NCBI GenBank assembly: GCA_022609375.1 | Contig: JAGKQE010000114.1 | Span: 1 to 64,000, forward strand | Origin: Xenosphaeropsis pyriputrescens | Lineage: Eukaryota > Ascomycota > Leotiomycetes > Phacidiales > Phacidiaceae | Direction: 5' to 3' | Length of the DNA: 64,000 nucleotides | Shown here: piece after piece, positions 9,647-21,075 of the stretch | Layout of the letters: every line of letters begins with the position of its first letter | Position numbering within the stretch: position 1 is the first letter of the stretch | Made by a program: the position numbers and the translations under genes | Notes under the pieces: generated by a model | What the model saw: the letters and a program-made list of their open reading frames with translations, nothing else | The model's database searches: none | Told to the model about the DNA's origin: nothing

Positions 9647-11957
9647 TTACTCCAGATTCAGGGAATATGGGCTAGCCACCCTGTATCCACCATCCCTTGT
9701 GCTCGAGCTTCTAACACTCTCTCTCCCATCTTGTTGGTGTATAGAGCTTGCATCCGCGCCGTTCATGATGGCAAAGTCACGCAGGCTGGTATGATCAGTA
9801 TTACGGCTATGAATATCTCGTCCAAACCGGGGATCCACCGGCGGTGCCTGCTTGTACTTCTTTGCCGATCCAGATTTATCGTCATCGACCAGCACCACCA
9901 TCCAGACACCGATAGCCTGGTTGCTTGCAAGCAGAGGGGTACAATGGATCCATCGGTTTCGCCCTTCCGGATCACTTCTGCTCACCCATTTCACCTTTGC
10001 TGTGACACCTCTGCCATCTGCCAGCGCCTGTGTCAATTCGTCTTTGACTCGTTGCGATCCGCCAATCCTGGACATGAAGGGAGATTGTAAGATACCAGGC
10101 ACTCTCAACGACGGCGATGCAAACAAAACACGCAGATGCGGGTATGGTCGAAGAAGCAGGTAGTTCTCGTAGATACCTTGAAGCTTGCCGTTGCTTCTCG
10201 CTCCCAAAGAGCCGAAGTGTTGTCCTGAGCCATCTGGCGATGGGTCGTGAATAAGTAGTCGAGGTTTGTTCCAGTTTGCTTGTTGGTTCCCATTGCTCTC
10301 AATGTCCTCCTCTTGCTCTCGATGCATCTTTCCGCCGTGTTTGCGGACCGTATCCAGTTCCGAGAGGTTAAGCATTTCACTAAGCTCCTGAAATTCATCC
10401 CTTCGCTCTTCGTCATCATGCTCCTCTTCCCCCAAAATACCATCACTCCCATTGTCACGTCTTTGCGACTCCTTATTTTTCTTTTCTTCCGAGGATATCA
10501 CAAGGCGTCTGAAGGATTCAAGGTCGACACATTCCCTTACGAGTCCGCTCACATCGACCTGGGCGCCGATAAAATAACGAATCTTACCTCGACTATCACA
10601 CATTGGTGATACCATGAGCATATTCATGAAGGGGGATCCATCGCGGCGGCTACGAAACGTTAGATACGAGTTTGTGAATGTGCAATTTGGGATCGAAAAA
10701 GCCATGAAAACTTACTAGTTGAGAAACACTTCACAATGCTCTTTGCCTTCATCGAGTTTTTCTCTGAGTCGTCTGACACTGGTGGGGTTTGTCTTTGGCC
10801 CTTGCAAGAATCGACAATTTCGGCCAATTGCATAAGTCATACCGTACTGCGTCGTTCTGTGGAACTCTGATTGATGTCAGCAGGGAAATTATCCAATTGA
10901 GCAGTGCAATCTACCTTCAGATGCAAAAACAATAGGATTGTCGGGCCGTGATGGGTCTGTCAAACAGAAGACTTCAGCCAATCCTTCAGAAGCCTCGCGC
11001 AGATGTATAGGCAAGGTTCCGGTGATTCGTCGAGATATCGACAAGCTCACACTTTGCACATAGACGTGGGTTATATAAGCAGGCAGATCCTCGCGGACCA
11101 TGGCCGCAAAAGCTTGATTTGCCTTCTCTTCCAGCATGGCATTCACAGTCTTTTGAGCGGCACTGGCGGTGAAGTCAAAGCCAGGAATAGGCTCGAGGGC
11201 TTCAGAGATAGCATTCGCATAATAAATGGCTTTCAGGGCCTTGACGGCGTCCAGATAGTAAATCAAGATGGGCACCGAGGAAGCACGAAATTTACTCAGG
11301 AAGTCGGTGAAGCGCAAAAGCAAGGATGGGTCTTTGAAGATGACTTGGAGATGTTCGGTGGAAAAAAGCTGCTCCGAGCGAGTTTCGAGGGAATACTGCC
11401 TGACGCCAGCTGCTACGGGGGCCACCAGATCAAACGACCCAGCCTCATATTCTTCTTCGCCAAGGGGGTCCAGACCATCGTCGCCTTCCAGAGCGCCTTT
11501 TGACTGTAAAGGTGCTAGCGATGTAACGTTGGTCTCGTACGAAGACGTCTGTGAATTGCGTCGCGAGCGGTGAGTGGAAGATGAAGAGGCTTCTGTTGGC
11601 GACTGCACTTGAGGCTCAATATGTTGTTCAAAATTCCCATCCGCTCCAGGTCGAGAACTAGACGAGGAGTCAGTATTCCCGAGTGGCCTCGAAGAAAGAC
11701 ATGGCGTCTCACCTTGCGCGATCTGGTACCTGGAAGGATCTCTTGGCATTCAGGGTTCGAATCGGAGGAGGAGCAATATCGTCAAAGTTCAACGACTGTG
11801 CCGAGTGGGCAACGGAGGAAGATCTCGCACGTCTCGCGGCAGGCTTGTAGTAGGGAATATCTCGAATGTCTGCGCCGCCATCTCTGTGATCGTAGACGGA
11901 ATACGCAGGGTGATTGGAGAGACCCGGTGTACGACTAGAAGGAGCGCGACTGTTCAT
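9647..11957 (-). CDS. lov4: RGS-LOV blue-light photoreceptor (BcLOV4-like)
   Basis: Exons (minus strand) 11713..11957, 10915..11657, 10716..10866 and 9647..10649 give 713 aa; introns are 55, 48 and 66 bp. The N-terminus (about 1-175) is disordered. A helical RGS-type domain lies at about 179-285. The LOV domain spans about 310-414, with GRNCRFLQ placing the flavin-adduct cysteine at residue 347, and FIGAQVDVS placing the conserved Gln at 410. The C-terminal 300 residues contain an acidic/basic linker and a further conserved helical region. In Botrytis BcLOV4, the founding member, blue light causes binding to anionic phospholipids at the plasma membrane; the RGS part suggests a link to heterotrimeric G proteins. 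All catalytically important LOV residues visible here are intact, so a working photoreceptor is likely. The start is the first ATG of exon 1. Confidence 0.9.
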
Positions 11958-12855
11958 GTTGTGTGTGTCCGTGGACTCAGCGGGTGGGAACTAAGACAAG
12001 AAAGTATGAGAACGTTGTTGGAAGAGGGTTTTGTCTGTGCAAGAAGAGAAGAGAGGTATTGAAAAAGCATACGGAGTAGGTATGATTGAGTGGAAACAAG
12101 GACAAGGACGAGGATGAGGACGAGGACAAGAAAAAGAGGGAGAAGGAGGAGGAGAAGAAGAAGAAGAACGAGGACGGACAGAGGAGAGTCAAGATGCAAC
12201 GGGTGAAGAACTGTGGAAGCGTACAATGTAGGATGGATAGATAGGTGGAGAGAGAGATATATATATATATTAAGCTATACTTATGACATCTGAGATGTGG
12301 GGGGGAGGAGAGAGAGGGAGAGGGAGAGGAAGAAGAAGAGGGAGAGGAAGATAAATGAAGAGATAGCCATGGCCTGTTGATTTGCATTGCGACTCACCAG
12401 AGAATACATGGATGGACATGGACGTATGGAGCACGGAGCTGATTGATCATTATTAGGTAGGTATTCCAGGTTAAGTATTTTTATTGTTATGTATTCATGT
12501 TCTTCTGGCTCTTGGTGGTACCGGCGTGATAGTTGAGTAGTCGAGTAGTAGTCGAGCGGATGATGATGTCGGAGCAGTTGAGACGATGAAGACCAGGTGA
12601 GATGTGGTTGTCCTATTGGGTATCTGGATATCTGGGTATCTGAGTAGGTAGATTGTATCTAGGATCATTGACTAGTAGGTAATAGAATAGAATACCTCAC
12701 TTGCAGACGACTAGCGGCAGGCCGGGAGTGGTAAGGCGTGTTCCGTCGATCGTTCGTTAGAGTGGTGGTCCATACCTACACACATGGAGTAATGTCTCTC
12801 TCACCATCTGTCCTGTCTTGTCTTGACCTTGATGATGGGAGTCAGAGTTGCAACA

Positions 12856-12896
12856 AGATCTGACCTGATCTGATCTGATCGGATCGGATCAGATCT
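12856..12896. repeat. GATC-rich imperfect palindrome
   Basis: The 41-bp stretch starts and ends with AGATCT and is built of GATC, TGATC and GGATC units; read on the other strand it is nearly the same. It may be a hairpin-prone repeat. No known site is assigned. Confidence 0.55.
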
Positions 12897-13387
12897 CCCT
12901 GTGGATACTTGCAGTCGATATACGGGAAGATGAATCCATCACCTCTCTTGCCCGTTTGTATTTTTATCCCAATGTTCGTTCTTTCTTGCTTTTGTGAGTC
13001 ACCTTGGTGGAGGAGGAGGAGGAGGAGGATGAAAAGGATGATGAAGATGAAGATAAATCAGAAGAGAATAAGACGCCAGTTCGTTTACTCAAGTTGACGT
13101 ACACATGTACATACATACAATTATGCCTGTTTCGAAACTGCCTCGATGTACTTTATCTACGACTAAACCTACCTACCTACCTACCTTACATAGTACACCT
13201 TATTGAGCTATCAGAAAGTGATAATCCAACATCCACAATATCAATCAGAACATGCTCAGTCAAGGTATTCATACCTAGAATAATGGATAGGGAACCGTTC
13301 ATTCATAACGTGTTCCAACAGCCATCTGTCCTTCAATTTGGACTACCAGAGATAATCGCGCTGGATCATGTTCCTTCTTATTCGTCC

Positions 13388-13437
13388 TGGAAGAGTCAAG
13401 AGTCAAGAGTCAAGAGTCAAGAGTCAAGAGTCAAGAC
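13388..13437. repeat. Tandem 7-bp repeat (AGAGTCA)n
   Basis: About six head-to-tail copies of AGAGTCA with little or no variation. A simple minisatellite in a gene-free interval. Confidence 0.8.
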
Positions 13438-14408
13438 AAGGTATATATAATGCTTGCCTCTAAAGTCCGAAATCCAAGCTCCCAAAATCACCCTCGCACG
13501 CGACGCTTCAGACAAAGTCCGAAAGATCAAAAGTATATCCGCTTGCTATTACCTGTTCTGTTCCTATTCGGCCGCATCGATGTTCAATGCCAGCCATGTC
13601 CAGCTTCGTCAGCCGTGCGATGTTGAGTTCAGCCATTGCTGGGCTCACGATGCTTTACTTTCCCACTGGCTCTAACTTCTCTCGTTGCAGATTGGCATGC
13701 CAGAATAATCAGAAATGGGCGGGTGGGTACATTGACAAGTAGAGGCTCAAGAAACAACCGAGGACACAGAGCATCTATTCTATGGATGTCGTTCAAGGAT
13801 TCAACACGAGATGAGCTTCATAGCTCCAGGGCAAGTACAACTTGGCGAAGCAGGGTTAAACGACTAAACGTCTGCGGCTCTTCCATACCTATCGGCACTT
13901 CTCCAATCTAGATCTCAATACTAGGTAGGTAATACTGCCTCGGTATATAATATCTAGACTCTATTCATCGCCGGAAGATATCCGCCGACATATGAAGATC
14001 TCATGTCTGAACATCATCATCTCCGTGCTCCAATATCCCCATGACAAAAATGTACACCAGCAGAGCCTGCATCCTTCCACAGAACGCGGCACCTACAACG
14101 AGGAAATTGGACAAGACCGGTGATGCCCACCAAGCCAGTCCACGAAGAGGGTATCATCAAAGGACTCAAAAGAGCCTGTAGTCCAGTCCAGCATGACGGT
14201 TTGTGGATTACACAGCTCACTGATCGCCCACTGGTCGCGCCCGCGCGACTCATCCTAAGTAGCAGAAAATCACGAAAAGTCTACCCAAGTACATACCATA
14301 CTTATTGTTCCCGTGCGAGTCTGCAAGGCATCGAATCCCGGACCTTGCTTAGTCAACGATAGGCACGGTGTGTTGGAATGACATTGTCGATCGTTCTAGT
14401 TCGAGCTG

Positions 14409-14428
14409 AGCTGAGCTGAGCTGAGCTT
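14409..14428. repeat. Tandem 5-bp repeat (GAGCT)n
   Basis: Four or more consecutive copies of GAGCT, self-similar on the other strand because AGCT is palindromic. Confidence 0.7.
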
Positions 14429-14891
14429 TCTACAAGTAGAGCGAACATGGCGACGATGTGGAGTGGAGAGAGGAAAGGAGTTGCTTTACCCATCTCTTGG
14501 ATGAACTCTTTATTCTTCTTCTTTCTTTCTTCCTCTCCTTTCTCTCCATCGTCGACCGGGCCAGTTAGATAAAAGGACCGAGGGAGGCCGACAAACATGA
14601 TACGTCTCGCAACTCAGATTTGCAGAACTTTGTATGTGCAGGTGGGCATCATGTATGTCTGTTATGATATCGACTGCAAGCAATGTATTGAATAGGGCAG
14701 ACGAATGACGAGTCAGAGTGGGTGGTGAGAGGGGTGAGAAGGGTGAGAAGGGTGAGAAGGGCGACGAGGAGGGATGGATTGCCGCGGGGAAGTGTTTCCG
14801 TAAATTGATTACGCGGGACCCTTGGACCTCTCACTCTACTTGTAATTTAACCCAAGGTGTTTAATAATATAGTTATAGTTTCGACGAGGTG

Positions 14892-14955
14892 CAAGAGACC
14901 AAGAGACCAAGAGACCAAGGGACCAAGGGACCAAGGGACCACAAGACCAAGAGAC
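14892..14955. repeat. 8-bp minisatellite with two variants (CAAGAGAC / CAAGGGAC)
   Basis: About eight tandem units. The first three read CAAGAGAC, the next three CAAGGGAC, then a divergent unit and a return to the first variant. The period and block-wise variant change mirror the neighbouring array at 15232. Confidence 0.8.
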
Positions 14956-15231
14956 GAGGAGAGAGCGCTCATGTACGAAATACTTGAAAGGCTTCACATC
15001 CTCCGACGATTGATAAATACATATGACATTGGAATTCTCCTGTGGTAAAAGGCAGTCTTGTACTTCGCTCGATGTTGGAGTTCTTCGATGATAGCAGCAG
15101 TTGGTACGGATTATGTATGAGCTCGATACAATGATACATGAACAAGACGATAGCCGATGAACATGGACATGGACATGGAGATACTCCGCAGTTCACGCCA
15201 GTATTCATGTCAAGATATATGCATCTCTTGT

Positions 15232-15409
15232 TTATTTTATTATTTTATTATTTTATTATTTTATTATTTTATTATTTTATTATTTTATTATTTTATTATT
15301 TTATTATTCTATTATTCTATTATTCTATTATTCTATTATTCTATTATTCTATTATTCTATTATTCTATTATTCTATTATTCTATTATTCTATTATTCTAT
15401 TATTTTATT
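15232..15409. repeat. 8-bp minisatellite in two blocks (TTTTATTA then TTCTATTA)
   Basis: About 22 units of exactly 8 bp. The first nine or ten units are TTTTATTA; from about 15308 every unit changes to TTCTATTA for about twelve units; the last unit returns to the first form. Because 8 is not a multiple of 3 and no unit frame has a stop, the array stays open in translation as a Phe/Tyr/Ile/Leu repeat, but nothing suggests it is a gene. Confidence 0.9.
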
Positions 15410-16503
15410 GTACTGTTGTTGATGCGACATCGTGACAACCACAAACAAACACACGCGTGCACAGGTTATGTATTATCCCTCCCCACACAACACGTCTTAC
15501 TCGTCGTGCCTCGAGCTGCATTACATTACATTTCATCTCATCTCATCTCATCCCATTGCATTGCATTTCATCGCGTCCGCATTACCGGCCACCCTCATAG
15601 CCACTTTGGGCCATTGTTTTGATTGTTTTGATTGTTTTGTTTGTATGTTGCTTGGATAAGTGCACGCATATGTACAATGGCTGTGTATTGCCTTTGCACA
15701 CGAAATACCCAAGTCAGAGTGAAGGGGAGCGGGACTTTTAGTATGGGCCATGAGCGCGATATCATCGCGTGAATGAATGAGAATGGATCAATCACCGTCA
15801 CAACAAGCGCTTTTGTATTGGACTTTGGGCTGTCGAACCCCCCTCAATAGAGATCGAAGTTATTTGTGTATATCTCATATACCTCATATACCTCATATAC
15901 CTCACTTGATATTCGTGGCTATTGCATTTTCAATTGCTACCCATTGTTGTCTTTTTGATGAGAGACTGAGCCTCCAAACGTCTTCTCCTCGCTAGACCCA
16001 CAACGGCTAGATAGCGAGGTCCGGATGGCGGAAGATCTCTAGATGCGATAGATCAACAATCAAACAAGACCATCTCCATCAACCTTTGCGACAACACAAC
16101 CTGCGAATTGCCTACCTATGTCATAGCTGAGCGCAGTATATCATTACGCCCTCGGTCAAGCGACCAACTTCTCCCCCGCTGCAGCTATCTACCCACTCAT
16201 CAAACTCTCGTACCGCCCGCCGGCGTGCTCGATCACGGCGGTAAATACCTTACGACGTTGGCTGGTGGCAGGGCAACTGAATTGAATTGAATATTCCACC
16301 AACCGATAGCAACAATCGACCACGAAGTCCCCCAATTCATGCATGAATTCGCTGCGACGGTAGCAAGTCGTCGTCGTGCCTTACTGGAATCTCCTTCGGC
16401 ACAACAAGGAGAGGCTCACTGAATCGCCCATACCCCGCCCCCCGCCCACCCCGTGGAGCTCCTGCTTGCTCACATTCACAAACGAAACTAAACTACCGTC
16501 GAT

Positions 16504-18566
16504 ATGGGCAACTGGGAAGACTCCGTAGGCTCTGCTATTCCACATACGCATAACACCCGCAACAACAATATGCTTGGGACCCCTCCGGTATTGACGCCAC
16601 AGCGATCGACTACCCCACCTCCCGCGACGGAGAGAAAGCGATCGGAGAGGAGAGACAACGTACCGCGAAACAATTCGTCCTCGCGAGGTGGTAGAGGTAC
16701 TCCAGGTGCTGAAGCGATAGATCCAAATGCACTCAGCAAAGCCCTTCTGAAAGACTTTGAAGAGGGCGGCAGGCCGAGAGATATCACCCCGGGTGGAAGT
16801 CCAAGTCGGAAGCGTCAAAGAGTGGAGAAGATATATGGCGACAGGTGAGATAAAGAGCCCTTATCTTGCTGTTGCAGAGTTGGACTCGTCCACTGTTGCG
16901 TTCACATTCACTTTGTTCGATGCTATCTGGTCTACTTCGATCACATGGCTTTGATTTATCTTTGCAATAGCAGTTAAGCTTGAAAACACCTTCACTAATG
17001 TCTTAACTCTAGATTTATACCCAACCGTGAAGGTCAGGATCTTCTGGCTAGCTTCAGTCTTTTGCATGATGAGAGTTCTCCAGCGACACCCTCAAAAGTG
17101 AAAAAGCGTACCCCTCATGGAGAGCTGCACTTCCAGAAGAGTGAGCACTATCCTCCTTCTCCAGGCGTGACCTTTCTGACGTTCTTCTAGCGGAAGAGGC
17201 AAACAGGACTTTCTCAACACTGCTGCGCTCTGAGATATTTGATAACACCATCCCACAACCCACACCTACAAGTTTATCGCCAGATGTTGGCTTACACCAC
17301 TCAAATCGCACAACCATTCACGATCCTACTCGTTCACATACGCCACCTAACAATTCCTCGAGTACTTCTATTCCCACATCATTGACCCCTTCAACACCTC
17401 ATAAGAACCTCTTCACCTATATGTCACCCCGTCATCACACAAACATTGCCGGTCATCCAACACCTTCGAGGACACCGCAGAGCAGGCACGGGCCTAATCT
17501 CAATTCAAATTCGGAAATATACAGCCTGTCACCTGTACGCTACAGGAGTCAAAATTTGCTTCTCAGTCCTCGAAAACAACCAAGAGCTGTTAGCAAGGTA
17601 CCATATAAGGTTCTCGATGCACCGGATCTCGCCGATGATTTCTATCTTAATCTGGTTGACTGGGGAAGTAGTAATTGTCTTGGTGTTGGTCTTCGTTCGT
17701 GTGTATATATGTGGAACTCGCAATCGGGTCGGGTGAATAAGCTCTGCGATCTACAAGATGATACTGTCACCAGTGTCTCCTGGATTCAGAGGGGCTCACA
17801 TATTGCCATAGGCACTGAAAAGGGCTTCGTTCAGATCTGGGATGCAGAACGCCAACGTCGCCTCCGTACAATGACAGGGCATACGGCACGTGTTGGTGCA
17901 TTGGCTTGGAATGATCATATCCTTACTTCTGGCTCTCGAGATCGTCTTATATACCACCGCGATGTTCGGGCACCGGATCAGTATCTCCGAAAGCTAGCGG
18001 GTCACAAGCAGGAAGTCTGCGGGTTACGATGGAACTGTGAAGATGGCCAATTAGCCAGCGGAGGAAACGACAACAAACTCATGGTATGGGACAAGCTCAG
18101 CGAGACTCCGCTATACAAGTTCTCCGACCATACCGCAGCCGTGAAAGCTATTGCCTGGTCGCCCCATCAACACGGTTTGCTCGCATCGGGAGGTGGAACA
18201 GCCGATCGTCGCATCATCTTCCATAACACGCTCACGGGCGAGCTGGTGAACGAGATCGACACGGGCAGTCAGGTGTGCAATCTGGCGTGGAGCAAAAATT
18301 CCAACGAGATTGTCTCCACGCATGGCTATTCCCAGAACCAGATCGTCGTCTGGAAATACCCCTCCATGCAGCAGGTTGTCTCACTCACCGGCCACACCTA
18401 TCGTGTTCTCTACCTCGCCATGTCCCCTGATGGCCGCACCGTTGTCACAGGCGCTGGTGACGAGACACTGAGGTTCTGGAATGTATTTGGAAAGAAGGGC
18501 GGGACGCGAGGGGAGGATGGTGAAGGGGGCACTGGGAAGTTGGCGGATTGGGGCGTCATTCGTTGA
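16504..18566 (+). CDS. CDH1: APC/C activator Cdh1 (fizzy-related)
   Basis: Exons 16504..16844, 17013..17140 and 17191..18566 give 614 aa. The disordered N-terminus is rich in Ser/Pro and Thr/Pro sites, as expected for a CDK-regulated Cdh1. The C-box DRFIPNR, which docks on the APC/C, is at residues 113-119 and is created exactly by joining exons 1 and 2. A seven-bladed WD40 propeller follows at about 315-590, with repeat signatures such as VQIWDAERQRRLRTMTGH and LMVWDKL. The chain ends with Ile-Arg, the IR tail that binds Cdc27. Cdh1 brings cyclins and other substrates to the APC/C in late mitosis and G1. The C-box spacing and long N-terminus fit Cdh1 better than Cdc20, though a meiosis-type paralogue cannot be excluded by eye. 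Confidence 0.92.
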
Positions 18567-19428
18567 GTGTTTCCTCTTGTCGCATGGGGTCACGCTTTCT
18601 CTTTTGCATTTGGATGGCGTTTGGGGTTGGTGTTGGCAGGGCAGGGCATTGCGTTGCGTTACGGATGAGCGACAGGGGCTCGCAGAGCGTCGATTTGATT
18701 TGATTTGATTTGATTTGGCTTGGCTTGGCTATGAGATACGATACAGCGTCTGGAGCTTGATGAGCGGCGGGCATGCGGAGCGAATTTGTCATGGCATTTG
18801 CTTTGCCATTTGCAGCGATTTTTGTTTTTCTACAACACCTCTGGAAGCGCTGGAGGCTCGAGGGCTGAGCTTTTGCTCGCGTGGCATTGCCATGACTCCA
18901 CACCACCCCCTTCCACACGAGGGGGGAGGGGAAGGTGATGTGAGGGTCGAGCGGGCGTTTGTACATTTGCGGTATAGCCTGATTTCATAGCTGAGATTCC
19001 CCTCGAGCATTTGCTTTACGGGCTTAACTGGGCCATAGCTAGATATTGAGGAGCTGGTTTTGCAATTCACCAATGCATCATGTAGCGAGCGAGCGAGCTT
19101 TATACTTTGCTGAGCTCTCAAGTGCGGACTGACTGTCGCCTGGTGTGCCGTGATTATCTGACTGACTTGACTGACTTGACTGTATTTATTAAAAGGTTAC
19201 TCTACCAATCCTCTCCTCACAGAAGAAAAGAAGACAAGCAAAATCCAAATGAAGCCCTGACGGATACATCCCCTACAGAACGAAACAAAAACTCCGAGCT
19301 CATGCTGCGTGAAAGCCGATTGCACAAAGGGAGGAAACCCAAACGTCAAATGTCATTCTCATTCTCATCATGCCATAACGCATTAATTCATTCACATGCA
19401 TCTCTCCCCCCCCTTCTCAACCCCCTAT
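18567..19428. other. Intergenic interval between convergent CDH1 and GPC1
   Basis: About 860 bp of 3' flanking DNA with no supported gene. A run of TTTGA units followed by TTGGC units (about 18693-18728) is another short array that changes variant part-way. Otherwise nothing is recognised. Confidence 0.4.
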
Positions 19429-21075
19429 CTATGCAGGCAAGTCACCCACCCTCCTCTCACGCGCTACATCCCTCGCCCCACCGTCCAGCCCACTACTACT
19501 CGCCTCGTCCACCAACTCCGGGATCTTATCCACGCTGACATTCCGCCCATGACCATGGCCATGTCCTTCGTCACCGAGTTGTTTGCTCAACTCGCTGCCG
19601 CCGGAGCCATCCTTGGGCGTGAGCACCGGGCTCATGGCGTCAGGGTTCGTCTGCCACTTCTGGACATCGCGACGCAGCTGCTCCAGCTCGTTCTGGAAGC
19701 GGTTGCCGAAGACGTCGATGTAGTAGGTGGCGCCGTTGTAGATGCTCCAGCCGAAGACGGCGCACAGGAAGGCGGCCGACAGGCGGCGGTACCAGAACCA
19801 CAGTGGGCAGGGCACCATGGTCAGTACGGCGTACGAGTACTGGATGAGCATGAAGGCCGGCTCCTGCAGGCTCTCAGGGAGCGAGAGCACCATCTTGCCG
19901 ATCCACGCTTTGGAATAGGACTTGCGCATCCAGGTGAACGAAGTGGGACGCCCGCCGGCGATTTGTGCGCGGCGTCGGACGGTGATAAAGAAGTGGTAGG
20001 AGAGTTGCCACACGGCGTAGGGCACCGTCGACCAGACGGTCATGGCGAGAAGAGAGTAGTGCTCTGGTGAGCCAGGTGGCGAGGTACGGATGGAGTAGAT
20101 GGATGGGAAGCGCTGTGCCTGGTATGCAGGATCAACGAGATGAACCATGCAGTGTAGTGCAGCGCAGGGCATGATGTGAATGAACAGACTGTCTGAGTTA
20201 GCTGCATTCAATATTATGGAGCTGTGTTGAGCTTACCTCGTGACTTTGTCAAATGAGTGGAATACCAGGGAGTTCCTCCACATGGCAATAGCTATCGCGT
20301 TATTCCCAAAGGCCAAGCAGTATGTACTGATGAACAACCGCTTCGACTGTGGGAATGCCCACATTGAAAGGATACAGAGGAAGTTGACGAAATAGCACAA
20401 ATCTGCCAGGAAATAGTGGTACCCACGTTTTCGATAGGTATAATATCGAATGGGCATGAAATAGAGCAGTTGAATGGTATACCAGATGTGGAAACAATCG
20501 GGATGTCCACCAATCAAATATCCACTGATGAAGATATTCAAGACTCCTGCAATGAAGGAGAACTTCTCACGTAAGGTGATGGCTTTGGTGTCAGTCCATC
20601 GCTTGCCCAGATTGTCTACGCCATCACGCATCTTTCTCCTGTATCGCTCGAGTTGTTCGTCTGCAGGAGGCAGTCTTCTCCGCCATTCTTCCACCACACG
20701 TTCCTTGGCATAACTACCGCGCGATTTGAGCACATCTCTCTGTCGTTTGACCTTCTCTTTCTGTACGGAGATGGTATTTTGAAGCTTCTCGAGTTGCTGT
20801 GGTATGGCGAAGTTATCGAGGATATCAAAAACGCTGATTCTGTCCAAAGGTGGAATTGCCTCCCAGTCTTCTTGGTAAGAACTGCTATTCGAGAATGATG
20901 GATTCCGTGACAGACGAGGACTTGATGGAGAACCGTTTGGTGATGAGCCACTGGGTGTACTAAAGGCAGCAGCTGCTACCGGTGAAGTCCTGTTTGTGTC
21001 TGGTGATAGATTGGCAGAATCGATTGCAGAATCTGATCGCGACTTGGGATTCGGAATGGGTATAGGTTGCGACAT
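19429..21075 (-). CDS. GPC1: Glycerophosphocholine acyltransferase Gpc1
   Basis: Exons (minus strand) 20237..21075 and 19429..20188, with a 48-bp intron, give 532 aa. Residues 1-70 are disordered and Ser/Pro-rich; a probable coiled coil (about 90-150) precedes the membrane part. From about residue 171 there are multiple hydrophobic segments. The family signature HPDCFHIWYTIQLLYFMPIRYYTYRKRGYHYFLADLCYF begins at residue 191 (shown here by its first ten residues HPDCFHIWYT). Yeast Gpc1 (former DUF2838) acylates glycerophosphocholine with acyl-CoA to make lyso-PC in phosphatidylcholine remodelling at the ER. The tail is hydrophilic with a GHGHGHG stretch and has no motif I recognise. Splice junction restores an uninterrupted hydrophobic segment (DKVTSLFIHIMPC). 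Convergent with CDH1. Confidence 0.9.

Larger units (their letters stand above)
11958..16503. other. 4.5-kb gene-free interval between RGS-LOV and CDH1
   Basis: No supported gene is found; frames are short or low-complexity. The stretch contains the divergent promoters of lov4 and CDH1. Long purine-rich tracts lie at about 12100-12180 and 12298-12350 (opposite strand pyrimidine-rich, close to the lov4 start, possibly its 5' UTR). Tandem repeats occur at 13388-13437, 14409-14428, 14710-14765, 14892-14955, 15232-15409 and 15875-15905. An imperfect GATC-rich palindrome is at 12856-12896. Confidence 0.45.

Noticed and set aside
14225..14360. tRNA-like sequence (CGAATCCCGGAC on the plus strand resembles a B box in reverse)
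   Set aside because: No matching acceptor arms or anticodon arm could be folded around it; the B box has mismatches.
15138..15435. Open frames of 92-94 aa rich in Phe, Tyr, Ile and Leu
   Set aside because: They are the translation of the 8-bp minisatellite, which has no stop in any phase. The flanks are not coding-like.
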